Assembly (NCBI RefSeq): GCF_030816935.1
Contig: NZ_JAUSYO010000001.1
Location: 1,860,001 to 1,924,000, forward strand
Direction of reading: 5' to 3'
Length of the DNA: 64,000 nt
Origin: Arthrobacter sp. B3I9
GTDB taxonomy: Bacteria > Actinomycetota > Actinomycetes > Actinomycetales > Micrococcaceae
Shown in pieces: positions 7,976 through 17,139 of this stretch. Below the pieces are notes generated by a model. It saw only the letters and a program-made list of their open reading frames with translations, was not told the DNA's origin and made no database searches. The position numbers and the translations under genes were made by a program. Within the stretch, counting starts at the first letter, position 1. Each line of letters opens with the position of its first letter.

Positions 7976-8332
7976 ATGAGAGCAAAGGACCTGTTGGGCC
8001 GGCGCGGCGAGGAACTCGCGGCCGAGTACCTTGAAGCCCAGGGCATGCTGATCGTGGACCGCAACTGGCGGTGTCGCGAGGGCGAGATCGACATCGTGGC
8101 ACTGGACGGCGATGCGCTGGTGATCGCTGAGGTCAAAACCCGACGGTCGCTCGCCTACGGGCATCCCTTCGAGGCCGTTGGGGTGGATAAGCTCGCCCGC
8201 CTGCACCGGCTCGGCTCGGCCTGGTGCCGGGACCATGAGCTGCGGATGCCGTTGCGCCGGGTCGATGTGGTTGCCGTGGTCGACAATGGCATCGGCAACC
8301 CGGACGTGGAACACCTCAAGGGGGTGGGGTAG
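7976..8332 (+). CDS. YraN (UPF0102) nuclease-fold protein
   Basis: The 118-residue protein has a restriction-endonuclease-like core: RRGEELAAEYLEAQGM, then GEIDIVALDGDALVIAEVKTR. The Asp and the E-X-K residues match the PD-(D/E)XK motif. UPF0102 members are often encoded with DprA and ComM, and a Holliday-junction or branched-DNA role has been suggested for the family without firm proof. The ATG at 7976 (MRAKDLLGRRGEE) is preferred. Its stop is directly followed by the GTG of the next gene. Confidence 0.92.
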   Translation: MRAKDLLGRRGEELAAEYLEAQGMLIVDRNWRCREGEIDIVALDGDALVIAEVKTRRSLAYGHPFEAVGVDKLARLHRLGSAWCRDHELRMPLRRVDVVAVVDNGIGNPDVEHLKGVG

Positions 8333-9880
8333 GTGGCGTTGGGCCGGTCCTATTCGGTGGCCCTCGTCGGACTCAACGGGTACATCGTGGAAGTCGAGGC
8401 CGACATCGGCCAGACCCTGCCGGCGTTCATCATTCTAGGGTTGCCCGACGCCTCGCTGAACGAGGCTAAGGAACGGATCCGCTCGGCGGCCCAGAACTCC
8501 GGTATTCCGCTGAGCCGACGGAAAATCACGGCCAACCTGATCCCGGCATCGCTGCCCAAGCGTGGTTCAGGCTTTGACCTGGCCATCGCCATGGCCGCGT
8601 TGTTGGCTTCCAATGATGTCCGCTCAACGGGGCGTACGGTCTTCATTGCCGAACTGGGCCTCGATGGAAGGCTGCGGCCCGTTCGGGGAGTACTGCCGGC
8701 GGTCATGGCCGCCGTGCGGGCCGGATACCCGGACATTGTCGTGGCAAGGTCCAACGCCGCGGAGGCCGAACTGGTCCCCGGCGCCCGGGTGCGGGGATAC
8801 TCGACCCTCGCCCGCCTGGCGTTCGACTTCGGCGCCGACCCGCAGGATCTGGCCCTCGGCTTCGAACCCGGGCCTGAGGACGATGACGTGGAAGCCGGCA
8901 CCGGGACAATCTCCGCTGTGCCGCCGGACATGCGGGACGTGTCCGGCCAAACAGAGGCCCGCAAGGCCCTGGAGGTTGCCGCGGCCGGGGCGCATCACCT
9001 CCTCCTGACGGGGCCGCCTGGCGCGGGCAAAACAATGCTGGCCGAGCGGCTCCCGGGACTCCTGCCGGACCTTGGCGACACCGAAGCGATGGAAGTAACC
9101 GCCATCCATTCCCTCTGCGCGCTTACCTCCGCATCCGTGCAGCTGCTGCGGCGGCCGCCGTACGAGAATCCGCACCACACGGCAACATCGGCCGCGATCA
9201 TCGGCGGCGGGTCCGGGCTGCCCCGGCCCGGAGCGGCGTCCCGCGCCCACCGCGGCGTGCTGTTTCTCGATGAAGCCCCTGAGTATGAGCGCCGGGTGCT
9301 TGATGCGCTCCGGCAGCCGCTGGAAAGCGGTGAGCTGGTGATCCACCGGTCCGCAGGCACGGCGGCATATCCTGCCCGTTTCCAGCTGGTGCTCGCGGCC
9401 AACCCTTGTCCCTGCGGCAAAGCTTCGGGGAAAGGGCTGGACTGCACCTGCACTCCAACGGTGCGCCGGCGCTATCTGTCGCGCCTGTCGGGTCCGCTGC
9501 TGGACCGCGTGGACATCCAGCTCGAAGTGGAGCGGGTATCGCTGGCCGACTTCGGCCAGCCGGGTTCAGAGGAGGACTCCGCAACAGTCGCCCAGCGGGT
9601 CGCGGCCGCAAGAAAGCGCCAGCTGGGGAGGCTGGTCCCATTCGGATTTGAGACCAACGCCCAGGTCCCCGGCAGATTGCTGAGGGGAACCCTACGGTTG
9701 GGGCCACCAACCACACGCATCCTGGACCGCGCCTTGGAGCGCGGCGTCCTGACGGCCCGCGGCTACGACCGCGTCCTCCGTCTGGCATGGACACTTGCTG
9801 ACCTGGCCGGGCGGGACCTTCCCGACGCCGACGACATCGGCCAGGCACTCAGCCTTCGGCAGGCAACCGCTCCCGCCTAG
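8333..9880 (+). CDS. YifB/ComM family Mg-chelatase-like AAA ATPase
   Basis: ComM-type proteins are hexameric helicases that aid branch migration during integration of transformed DNA. An N-terminal ChlI-like domain (YSVALVGLNGYIVEVEAD, SLPKRGSGFDLAIA) precedes the AAA+ module. Walker A is GPPGAGKT (residues 227-234) and Walker B is VLFLDEA (Asp313-Glu314). A Cys-rich insert, NPCPCGKASGKGLDCTC, follows, and the C-terminal helical domain carries the arginine region. At 515 residues it is the normal size. GTG at 8333 abuts the yraN stop. It is grouped with yraN and dprA, a DNA-uptake set. Confidence 0.93.
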   Translation: MALGRSYSVALVGLNGYIVEVEADIGQTLPAFIILGLPDASLNEAKERIRSAAQNSGIPLSRRKITANLIPASLPKRGSGFDLAIAMAALLASNDVRSTGRTVFIAELGLDGRLRPVRGVLPAVMAAVRAGYPDIVVARSNAAEAELVPGARVRGYSTLARLAFDFGADPQDLALGFEPGPEDDDVEAGTGTISAVPPDMRDVSGQTEARKALEVAAAGAHHLLLTGPPGAGKTMLAERLPGLLPDLGDTEAMEVTAIHSLCALTSASVQLLRRPPYENPHHTATSAAIIGGGSGLPRPGAASRAHRGVLFLDEAPEYERRVLDALRQPLESGELVIHRSAGTAAYPARFQLVLAANPCPCGKASGKGLDCTCTPTVRRRYLSRLSGPLLDRVDIQLEVERVSLADFGQPGSEEDSATVAQRVAAARKRQLGRLVPFGFETNAQVPGRLLRGTLRLGPPTTRILDRALERGVLTARGYDRVLRLAWTLADLAGRDLPDADDIGQALSLRQATAPA

Positions 9881-10015
9881 CGGCACCGGGAGCAGCGAAG
9901 ACGTCCTCTTTGCCCCAGGCGCCGCACGTACATGACGCCGCAGATGCAGGACGTCGCCCGCCCAAGCCGCCGCTCACACCTGCGGAACGATCAGCTTTTG
10001 GAAAGGACACCATAA

Positions 10016-11197
10016 ATGGAGGCCGAAAGGAGAGCCAGGGCTGCGTTGTCCCGGCTGTTCGAGCCGCAGGACGCCGCCGGACTGGCGCTCGTGCAGGTGG
10101 CGGGGGCGGAGGACGCGCTGCGAATCGCAATAGGCGAGCTTGCCGCCGGCCCGGAGATAGAGGAGGAGATATCCCGCGTGCTGGCGGACAGCGAGTCCGG
10201 CGGCTGGAACGGGCTGGCCACCGTTCGGATGCGTTGGGTTCCCCGGATTCCCGACCTCGCGCCGGACCGGGACCTGGCTACGATGCAACGGCTGGGCGGG
10301 CGCATGCTCATTCCCTCTGACGAACTTTGGCCCCGGCAGCTCGCGGACCTCGGCCTCCAGGAACCGATCTGCCTCTGGTGGCGCGGCGTCGAGCAGCCAC
10401 TGCCGCCGGCGTCCAGTGCCATCGCCCTGGTGGGTTCAAGGGACAGCACCTCCTATGGATCATCCGTCACGGGAGACCTCGCGTACTCGCTCGCGCAGCG
10501 AGGGTTTACGATCATCTCCGGAGGGGCCTACGGCATCGATGCCCACGCCCATCGGGCGGCCTTGGCCGGAAGCGGCGGGGGCGTTCCCACGATCGCCGTG
10601 ATGGCCGGGGGAGTGGACCGTTTCTATCCTTCCGGAAACGAGGACCTTCTGCGGGCCGTGGCAAACCAAGGAGCAGTTCTCGCCGAGGTCCCGCCCGGGT
10701 CGGCGCCCACCCGTTACAGGTTCCTGCAGAGAAACCGACTCATCGCGGCGCTGGCATCCGTCACGGTAGTGGTTGAAGCCCGCTGGAGATCCGGTGCCCT
10801 CAACACGGCCCACCACGCTGAAACCCTCGGCCGCGCCGTCGGTGCTGTGCCCGGATCCGTGCACAGCGCCAACTCAGCGGGATGCCACCGGCTGCTCCGG
10901 GAAGGCGGTGCAGTCTGCGTCACCGACGCAGGTGAGGTCGCCGAACTTGCGTCTCCAAGCGGGGAATCGCTCCCGGCGCCCAAGACGGGCAGGGCGGAAG
11001 TCCAGGACGGGCTGACGTTGGAGGACCTGATTCTGCTGGATGCCCTTCCGCTGCGGGCCACCAGCACGGTTGAGAAGCTTGCGACAGTGGCGGGACTGAG
11101 TGCAGACTCGGTCCGTGCCGGGCTCGGCAGGCTCGGACTGCTGGGGCTGGCGGAGTCGTACCGGGGCGGCTGGAAACGGTCGGGAAAGGGTGGGTGA
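10016..11197 (+). CDS. dprA: DNA-processing protein DprA
   Basis: DprA binds incoming single-stranded DNA and loads RecA. The Rossmann-like core is clear: IALVGSRDSTSYGS, GFTIISGGAYGIDAHAHRAAL, IAVMAGGVDRFYP and FLQRNRLIAAL. An N-terminal helical region of about 130 residues and a C-terminal winged helix (LDALPLRATSTVEKLATVAGL) flank it. The 393-residue length is normal. AAAGGACACC lies before the ATG at 10016. The 135-base gap from yifB shows no clear terminator. No other competence genes are in this window. Confidence 0.94.
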   Translation: MEAERRARAALSRLFEPQDAAGLALVQVAGAEDALRIAIGELAAGPEIEEEISRVLADSESGGWNGLATVRMRWVPRIPDLAPDRDLATMQRLGGRMLIPSDELWPRQLADLGLQEPICLWWRGVEQPLPPASSAIALVGSRDSTSYGSSVTGDLAYSLAQRGFTIISGGAYGIDAHAHRAALAGSGGGVPTIAVMAGGVDRFYPSGNEDLLRAVANQGAVLAEVPPGSAPTRYRFLQRNRLIAALASVTVVVEARWRSGALNTAHHAETLGRAVGAVPGSVHSANSAGCHRLLREGGAVCVTDAGEVAELASPSGESLPAPKTGRAEVQDGLTLEDLILLDALPLRATSTVEKLATVAGLSADSVRAGLGRLGLLGLAESYRGGWKRSGKGG

Positions 11198-11299
11198 GAG
11201 GATGCTCGGCGGTAGACGCCCTGATGCCGGGAGCCATGCCACGCCACGGCTCGCCGGTGGCCTCCTTGATCGGACGGCGAATCCTGCGACAGTAGAGGT

Positions 11300-12226
11300 G
11301 TGCCATCTCAGGAACTCCCGGCCCCGCTGGCCACCGCCGCCGAGGGCTTCGCCCGCTATCTGGAAGCGGAACGGGGCCGTTCCGTCCATACCGTGCGGGC
11401 CTACGTCTCCGACGTTGAAAGCCTCCTGGGCTTCGCGGCTTCGGAGGGCGTGGCGGATCTTCCCGGGTTGGAGCTTGGCACCCTGCGGCGCTGGCTCGGC
11501 GCCCAGAGCGAAGCAGGCATGTCCCGTGCCACCCTGGGCCGGCGCTCCGCCACCGCCCGGGCCTTCACTGCCTGGGCACTCCGTGAGGACCTGATCGACT
11601 CCGACCCGGCGCTCCGGTTGAAGGCGCCCAGACGGGAGAAGTCGCTGCCCGGCGTGCTCCATCAGGGACAAGTGCTCCGGCTGGTGGAGGGGGCGGAATC
11701 CGCGGCCGTCGAGGGCGGTCCGCTGCCGTTGCGGAACCGGGCCATGGTTGAGCTGCTGTACGCCACCGGTGTACGGGTCGGTGAGCTGGCCGGCCTGGAC
11801 GTCGATGACCTGGACCCGGACCGGCGGACCCTGCGTGTGCTCGGCAAGGGCAACAAAGAACGTACCGTGCCCTACGGCCTGCCGGCGGCACTGGCGTTGG
11901 ACGACTGGCTGCGCCGTGGCCGGCCCGCCCTCGCCACCGGAACGTCCGGACCCGCCCTGTTTCTCGGTGCCCGCGGCAACCGGGTGGACCAGCGCCAGGT
12001 CCGCAGCGTCGTGCGGGGCCTCCTCGAGGGCTTGGGGGACACCTCCGCAACCGGACCGCACGCCCTGCGCCACTCGGCAGCCACGCACCTGCTCGACGGC
12101 GGCGCAGACCTCCGCGCGGTGCAGGAGATCCTGGGCCATAGCAGCCTCGCAACCACGCAGATCTACACCCACGTCTCCGTCGACCGGCTCCGGAAGAGTT
12201 ATCTGCAGGCGCACCCGAGGGCCTGA
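11300..12226 (+). CDS. xerC: Tyrosine recombinase XerC
   Basis: XerC with XerD resolves chromosome dimers at dif. The N-terminal SAM-like domain covers about residues 10-100. The catalytic residues are visible: Arg159 (ATGVRVGEL), Lys183 (GKGNK), His254 and Arg257 ([12 protein letters not shown]), His280 ([14 protein letters not shown]) and Tyr289. The 308-residue length and context after dprA fit a housekeeping XerC rather than a phage integrase. The start is GTG at 11300 (MPSQELPAP). No dif-like site was identified nearby. Confidence 0.95.
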   Translation: MPSQELPAPLATAAEGFARYLEAERGRSVHTVRAYVSDVESLLGFAASEGVADLPGLELGTLRRWLGAQSEAGMSRATLGRRSATARAFTAWALREDLIDSDPALRLKAPRREKSLPGVLHQGQVLRLVEGAESAAVEGGPLPLRNRAMVELLYATGVRVGELAGLDVDDLDPDRRTLRVLGKGNKERTVPYGLPAALALDDWLRRGRPALATGTSGPALFLGARGNRVDQRQVRSVVRGLLEGLGDTSATGPHALRHSAATHLLDGGADLRAVQEILGHSSLATTQIYTHVSVDRLRKSYLQAHPRA

Positions 12227-12534
12227 CGCCCGGTGCACAAGCGGCCGGCCGTCGGCCGCGCGGTAATTGTGACGCCAATCGACACCGCCCGGCGCGCCGC
12301 GAAAAGACTCGCCGAATCTCACTGGCGTAATTAGGTGGGGTACGGCACAATGGGAACCACGCCCGGCAACTCTCAACTGTAGCTTGAAGCTCTCCAGCCT
12401 CACGCCTCCACCGAGAAGCCGGTCAGCAACTTAATAGTCTGGCAGGATCACCGGCACAATTACGGACCGCGCAACAGGCAGACATCCAGGCAGAGGTCGT
12501 TGGGGAAGACGTACCTACAGCTATGGAGGATGGA
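12227..12534. other. 308-base intergenic region before the DUF3145 gene
   Basis: No gene is supported here. The part from about 12330 has lower GC and contains TTAGGTGGGG and GGCACAATGG, a weak promoter-like pair. The ribosome binding site for the next gene (GGAGGA) lies at 12525-12530. No terminator for xerC was found. Confidence 0.5.
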
Positions 12535-13038
12535 ATGTCTGTTGCACTGACCCGCGGTGTGTTGTTTGTTCACTCGGCCCCGACCGCACTGTGCCCCCAC
12601 GTTGAGTGGGCCATAGGATCGGTCGTGGACAAGCGGACCGACCTTGAGTGGACCGCTCAGCCAGCCGCGCCCGGAATGTTCCGGGCCGAGCTCTCGTGGA
12701 CCGGAACACCCGGCACGGGGGCACAATTGGCGTCCGCTCTGCGGGGCTGGGCGCATTTGCGCTACGAAGTCACCGAAGAACCCAGCCAGGGTGTTGATGG
12801 CGGACGCTGGTCTCACACGCCCGAGCTCGGCATCTTCCATGCCGTCACCGACGTGCACGGCAACATCATGGTCTCCGAGGACCGCATCCGCTACGCCTAC
12901 GAAGCAGGCGCCGGCGACCCCTCCGCGGTCTACCACGAGCTTTCCCTGGCCCTCGGCGAGGCCTGGGACGAGGAACTCGAGCCGTTCCGGCACGCAGCCG
13001 AAGGCGCCCCCGTGCGCTGGCTCCACCAGGTCGGCTAG
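12535..13038 (+). CDS. DUF3145 family protein
   Basis: The protein starts SVALTRGVLFVHSAPTALCP and contains HVEWAIGSVVDKRTDLEW, the conserved opening of actinobacterial DUF3145 proteins, which have no assigned function. At 167 residues it is normal for the family. It has no signal peptide or membrane helix. A central repeat of Trp-containing strands (DLEWTAQPAAPGMFRAELSW) suggests a beta-rich fold. ATG 12535 is favoured by GGAGGA at 12525-12530. It faces the fab cluster across two strong hairpins, so transcription of the two units converges. Confidence 0.9.
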   Translation: MSVALTRGVLFVHSAPTALCPHVEWAIGSVVDKRTDLEWTAQPAAPGMFRAELSWTGTPGTGAQLASALRGWAHLRYEVTEEPSQGVDGGRWSHTPELGIFHAVTDVHGNIMVSEDRIRYAYEAGAGDPSAVYHELSLALGEAWDEELEPFRHAAEGAPVRWLHQVG

Positions 13039-13087
13039 ACTCCTCCGGCGGACACGTCGCCAAACACTCCATAGCTACGCCAAATGA

Positions 13088-13128
13088 CAGATGGCGGCAA
13101 TGTTCATGAAGAACATTGCCGCCATCTG
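13088..13128. repeat. Perfect 18-bp-stem hairpin, copy 1 of a pair
   Basis: Left arm 13088-13105 and right arm 13111-13128 are exact reverse complements around a 5-base loop. The core GGCAATGTTC-N5-GAACATTGCC is shared with the second hairpin at 13162. No T tract follows on either strand, so it is either an atypical bidirectional terminator or a dispersed palindromic repeat. Confidence 0.93.
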
Positions 13129-13161
13129 GCGTTACAAGCGAGTCCCACCAGCATCGAGAAT

Positions 13162-13204
13162 GCAGTTGACGGCAATGTTCGCGGAGAACATTGCCGTCAA
13201 CTGC
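13162..13204. repeat. Perfect 19-bp-stem hairpin, copy 2 of a pair
   Basis: Left arm 13162-13180 and right arm 13186-13204 pair exactly around loop GCGGA. The inner 10 bp are identical to copy 1 but the outer arm differs (GCAGTTGAC instead of CAGATGGC), and in each copy the outer arms still match their own partner. That compensation suggests selection for, or precise mobility of, the palindrome. Confidence 0.93.
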
Positions 13205-13241
13205 CAACTCGGCGCAGCTGCGGGCAGCCGGGCACCCTGAA

Positions 13242-14477
13242 TTAGACGCTCCGCACCGCGATGACGGCGTTGTGGCCGCCGAAGCCGAAGGAGTTGCTCA
13301 GCGCCACGATGTTGCCGGAGGGCAGGTCACGGGCTGAGGTGACGACGTCGAACGGGATCTCCGGATCCTGGTTCTCGAGGTTGATGGTCACCGGTGCCTT
13401 GCGCTCGTAGACGGCCAGGACCGTCAGCACGGCCTCAACCGCACCTGAGGCGCCCAGCAGGTGTCCCATCTGGGACTTCGTGGCGGAGACCGCCACGTTT
13501 TCCACCTGGCTGCCCAGTGCCGTCTTCAGGGCCGTGTACTCGGGCTTGTCGCCCACCGGGGTGGAGGTGGCGTGCGCGTTGACGTGCACCACCTCCTCGG
13601 CCTGGATGCGGCCGTCGAACATCGCAGCCTTAAGGGCACGCGTGGCGCCCAGGCCCTGGGGATCCGGGGCGGTGATGTGGTACGCGTCGGCGGTGACCGA
13701 GGTGCCGGCAAGCTCGGCGTAGATACGAGCGCCACGGGCCAGGGCGTGTTCCTCGGCTTCCAGCACCAGCGCGCCGGCGCCTTCACCCATCACGAAGCCG
13801 TCCCGGTCGCGGTCGTAGGGACGCGAGGCGCGCTCGGGCTCGTCGTTCCGTCGGGAAAGCGCCTGCATCGAGGCGAACGCGGCGATCGGCATCGGGTGGA
13901 TGGCGGCTTCAGCGCCGCCGCAGACGACGACGTCCGCCTTCCCGGACCGGATCAGGTCCAGGCCCATGTGTACGGCTTCGGTGCCGGACGCGCAGGCGGA
14001 AACCGGGGTGTGGGCACCGGCGCGGGCGCCGAGGTCCAGGCTGACCGCTGCCGCGGGGCCGTTGGGCATCAGCATCGGCACGGTCATCGGCAGGACCCGG
14101 CGCGGGCCCTTTTCGCGCAGGGTGTCCCACGCATCCAGGAGGGTCCAGACGCCGCCGATGCCGGTGGCGAAGGCAACGGCGAGGCGGTCGTGGTCGAACT
14201 CGGTGATGCCGGAGTCGGCCCAGGCCTCGCGGGAGGCCACCACGGCGAACTGCGTGGACGGGTCCATGCGCTTGGCCTCGACCCGGCTGAGGACCTCGGT
14301 TGCGGGGTTCGTGGCGCGTGCGGCAAAGTGCACGGGCAATTCAAACTTGGCCACCCAGTCGTCCTCGAGCGTGTGCGCGCCGGAGACGCCCTTCAGCGCG
14401 TTCTTCCACATCGTGGGGACATCGCCGCCAATGGGCGTGGTGGCACCCAGACCGGTAATGACTACTTTGCGTGCCAT
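13242..14477 (-). CDS. fabF: 3-oxoacyl-ACP synthase II
   Basis: FabF condenses malonyl-ACP with acyl-ACP during chain elongation. The thiolase-fold Cys-His-His triad is visible: Cys162 (VSACASGTEAV), His302 (NAHATSTPVGD) and His339 (SQMGHLLGASG). A GFGGHNA motif lies near the C-terminus. The 411-residue length is standard. It is last in the leftward cluster fabD-fabH-acpP-fabF and ends about 40 bases before the twin hairpins. Confidence 0.97.
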   Translation of the reverse strand: MARKVVITGLGATTPIGGDVPTMWKNALKGVSGAHTLEDDWVAKFELPVHFAARATNPATEVLSRVEAKRMDPSTQFAVVASREAWADSGITEFDHDRLAVAFATGIGGVWTLLDAWDTLREKGPRRVLPMTVPMLMPNGPAAAVSLDLGARAGAHTPVSACASGTEAVHMGLDLIRSGKADVVVCGGAEAAIHPMPIAAFASMQALSRRNDEPERASRPYDRDRDGFVMGEGAGALVLEAEEHALARGARIYAELAGTSVTADAYHITAPDPQGLGATRALKAAMFDGRIQAEEVVHVNAHATSTPVGDKPEYTALKTALGSQVENVAVSATKSQMGHLLGASGAVEAVLTVLAVYERKAPVTINLENQDPEIPFDVVTSARDLPSGNIVALSNSFGFGGHNAVIAVRSV

Positions 14478-14674
14478 GGGATCACTCTCTGTCGGTGCGC
14501 CTGCCGGGTCGGGAACCGGAACGGTCTGCCGCGGCCTGCGAGGAAATACGGTGTGGCTCTGCAGACGGGTGCTGCAAGAGGTGCTGCAAAGTGGTCCGGC
14601 CCGGGGTGCTGCTGCAGCGCCCCGGACCGGCCGTGGATCTCAGCCGTTGCCGGCAGGAGCCAAAACGGACAGGC

Positions 14675-14920
14675 TCAGGCCTGCGCGCTTGCGATGAAGC
14701 TGACGGCGTCACCGACGGTCTTGAGGTTCTTGACCTCTTCGTCCGGGATGCGCACGCCGAACTTCTCTTCGGCGTTGACGACGATCGTCATCATGGAGAT
14801 CGAGTCGATGTCCAGGTCCTCGGTGAAGGACTTGTCCATTTCGACAGCCTCGGGGGCCAGGCCGGTCTCTTCGTTGACGATTTCAGCCAGGCCGGCCAGG
14901 ATCTCTTCGTTGCTAGCCAT
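14675..14920 (-). CDS. acpP: Acyl carrier protein
   Basis: ACP carries the growing acyl chain on 4'-phosphopantetheine attached at Ser40, in the motif EDLDIDSISMMTIV. The residue after Ser is Ile where most ACPs have Leu; this is tolerated in the family. The 81-residue acidic protein has the four-helix pattern. A good ribosome binding site (AAAAGGAGCC read leftward) lies before its ATG. It sits between fabH and fabF. Confidence 0.97.
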   Translation of the reverse strand: MASNEEILAGLAEIVNEETGLAPEAVEMDKSFTEDLDIDSISMMTIVVNAEEKFGVRIPDEEVKNLKTVGDAVSFIASAQA

Positions 14921-15064
14921 TGGTGGCTCCTTTTCTTGTAGGTGCCTTCCACGGCCGGGAGTGCCGGCCGCTTCGGGCGAAATGGTTCAAACCGAGAATT
15001 CGGCTTGGTGTGGGAATCCGTGCTGTGAAAGAACGTATTCAGTTTCGGGGGAGGTGGCGGGCGC

Positions 15065-16126
15065 CTACGGAAGCACGACCACTTGGGCACCGAACACCAG
15101 TCCGGCACCGAAGCCGATCTGCAGTGCGAGCCCGCCGCTCAGCTCAGGGTTTTCCTGCAGCAGGCGGTGGGTGGCCAACGGGATGGAGGCAGCCGAGGTG
15201 TTGCCGGCTTCCGCGATGTCCCGGGCGATCGTGACCGTCTCGGGAAGTTTCAGTTTCTTGGCCATCTCGTCGATGATGCGCATGTTCGCCTGGTGCGGAA
15301 TGAATGCGGCGAGGTCATCGGAGGTGATGCCGGCAGCATCCAGCGCCTGCTGCGCCACTTTGGCCATCTCCCAGACGGCCCAGCGGAAGACCGTCTGGCC
15401 GTCCTGGCGCAGGGTCGGCCACAGCGCGGCGTCCGTTGCAGCGGCTTCCTCGTCGGTGATCGCGCTGCCCCTCTTGCCGCTCAGGGACAGTTCGCGGATG
15501 TCCAGCATGGAGTGCGTCATGCCGATGGCATCCCACTTGCTGCCGTCCGAGCCCCACACCGAGGGCCCGATGCCGGGGAGATCCGAGGGGCCGATGACGA
15601 CGGCGCCTGCGCCGTCGCCCAGCAGGAAGGAGATGGTGCGCTCGGTGTTGTCGATGACGTCGGAGAGCTTCTCTGCGCCGACCACCAGGACGTAGTCGGC
15701 GGCGCCGGAGCGGACGAGGGCGTCAGCCTGCGCGATGCCGTAGCAGTATCCGGCACAGGCGGCCGAGATGTCGAAGGCCGGGGCCGGCGTCGCGCCCAGG
15801 CGGTCGGCGAGGCTGGCGGCGGCGGAGGGGGTGGCGTACGGGTGCGTGACGGTGGACACGATGACGGCGCCGAGCTGGGACGCGTCGATCCCAGCCTTCT
15901 CCAGCGCCTCGCGGGCAGCACCCTCGGCCATGTCGATCACGCCGACGTCGGCGGGGGCGCGGTGCCGGGTGATGATGCCGGTGCGCTGGCGGATCCACTC
16001 ATCCGAGGAGTCAATCCACTGGCAGACGTCCTCGTTGGTGACAATCACGCTCGGCCGGTAGGCACCGACTCCAAGGATGCGCGTGTTCTCGCGCAGGGGA
16101 GCCTGCTTCAAAGTGGGTGCGCTCAT
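15065..16126 (-). CDS. fabH: 3-oxoacyl-ACP synthase III
   Basis: FabH starts chains by joining acyl-CoA to malonyl-ACP; in branched-chain-lipid actinobacteria it prefers isobutyryl- and methylbutyryl-CoA. The triad is Cys124 (SAACAGYCYG), His278 (FIPHQANMRI) and Asn309 (EAGNTSAAS). At 353 residues it is slightly longer than the usual 320-340. Its start overlaps the fabD stop by four bases (ATGA), which indicates translational coupling. Confidence 0.96.
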   Translation of the reverse strand: MSAPTLKQAPLRENTRILGVGAYRPSVIVTNEDVCQWIDSSDEWIRQRTGIITRHRAPADVGVIDMAEGAAREALEKAGIDASQLGAVIVSTVTHPYATPSAAASLADRLGATPAPAFDISAACAGYCYGIAQADALVRSGAADYVLVVGAEKLSDVIDNTERTISFLLGDGAGAVVIGPSDLPGIGPSVWGSDGSKWDAIGMTHSMLDIRELSLSGKRGSAITDEEAAATDAALWPTLRQDGQTVFRWAVWEMAKVAQQALDAAGITSDDLAAFIPHQANMRIIDEMAKKLKLPETVTIARDIAEAGNTSAASIPLATHRLLQENPELSGGLALQIGFGAGLVFGAQVVVLP

Positions 16127-17052
16127 GCCTGTCCTTCCAGTTCTGCGAATAGGGCCAGGGCGGCGGACAGGTCGTCCGGGGTCTTGACGGTCACGGTCTT
16201 CACTCCCGGCATGGCGCGCTTGGCGAGTCCGGCAAGGGTCCCGGCCGGGGCCAGTTCAATCAGGCCGGTCACGCCGCGCTGCAGCATCGTCTCCATGCAC
16301 AGGTCCCAGCGTACCGGGCGGGACACCTGGGCGATCAGACTGTCGACGCCGGCATCACCGTCGGTGACTTCCGCGCCGTCGTAGTTGGACAGGAGGGGAA
16401 CCTGGGGCTTGTCCGGGTGCAGCGAGGGCCGGAGGGCCTGCAGCGCCTTGACAGCCGGGGCCATGTGCGAGGTATGGAAGGCGCCGGCCACCTTCAGCGG
16501 AATCACCCGGGCCTTGGCCGGGGGGTTTTCCCCGAGGGCCTTGAGCTGGGCCAGCGTGCCGGCGGCGACGGTCTGGCCGGCGCCGTTGACGTTCGCGGCC
16601 GTGGCGCCGCAGGCCTCGATCGCGGCCAGCACGTCCGCGGGGTCGCCGCCCACCACGGCGCTCATGCCGGTGGGCGTGGCCGCGGCGGCGGCGGCCATGC
16701 TGTTGGCGCGTTCACGGACGAACGTCATGGCTTCGGTTTCGGTCAGGACACCGGCAAGGGCGGACGCGGTGATTTCTCCGACCGAGTGGCCCGCAACGAT
16801 GACCGGCAGGGTGCTGAGTTCGACGTCGAACAGGGACTTGGCGGCAACCAGCCCGGCAGCGACGATGAGGGGCTGCGCGACGGCGGTGTCCTTGATGGTT
16901 TCCTCATCCGAGGTGGTGCCGTGCGCGATGAGGTCGATGCCTGCTATCTCGCTGAGCGCGGCCAGGTGGCCTGCTACGGGCGGCAGTTCCAGCCAGGGGG
17001 CAAGGAAACCAGGGGTCTGGGAGCCCTGTCCAGGGCAGACGATTGCAAGCAC
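16123..17052 (-). CDS. fabD: Malonyl-CoA:ACP acyltransferase
   Basis: FabD moves malonyl from CoA to ACP. The protein opens LAIVCPGQGSQTPG, the oxyanion region, and the nucleophile Ser90 lies in VAGHSVGEITA. I chose the GTG at 17052 because homologues begin at this point and a GGAAAG site precedes it; an in-frame start 51 bases further upstream adds residues not typical of the family. The resulting length is 309 residues, the normal size. It is the first gene of the fab operon. Confidence 0.94.
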   Translation of the reverse strand: MLAIVCPGQGSQTPGFLAPWLELPPVAGHLAALSEIAGIDLIAHGTTSDEETIKDTAVAQPLIVAAGLVAAKSLFDVELSTLPVIVAGHSVGEITASALAGVLTETEAMTFVRERANSMAAAAAATPTGMSAVVGGDPADVLAAIEACGATAANVNGAGQTVAAGTLAQLKALGENPPAKARVIPLKVAGAFHTSHMAPAVKALQALRPSLHPDKPQVPLLSNYDGAEVTDGDAGVDSLIAQVSRPVRWDLCMETMLQRGVTGLIELAPAGTLAGLAKRAMPGVKTVTVKTPDDLSAALALFAELEGQA

Positions 17053-17139
17053 GTATCCAGCTTTCCAAATTACTGCGGAATCAATGATGTTTTCCTGCAC
17101 CAAGCTCGCAGGGTCGGTTTGTAGGAAGTCTACAACGGG

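Noticed and set aside
11300..12226. Phage-type integrase
   Set aside because: Sequence, size and the dprA context fit housekeeping XerC; there are no phage genes or attachment repeats nearby.
13461..15695. 744-codon rightward frame across fabF-acpP-fabH
   Set aside because: Antisense to three core genes with intact catalytic motifs; composition is typical of a shadow frame.
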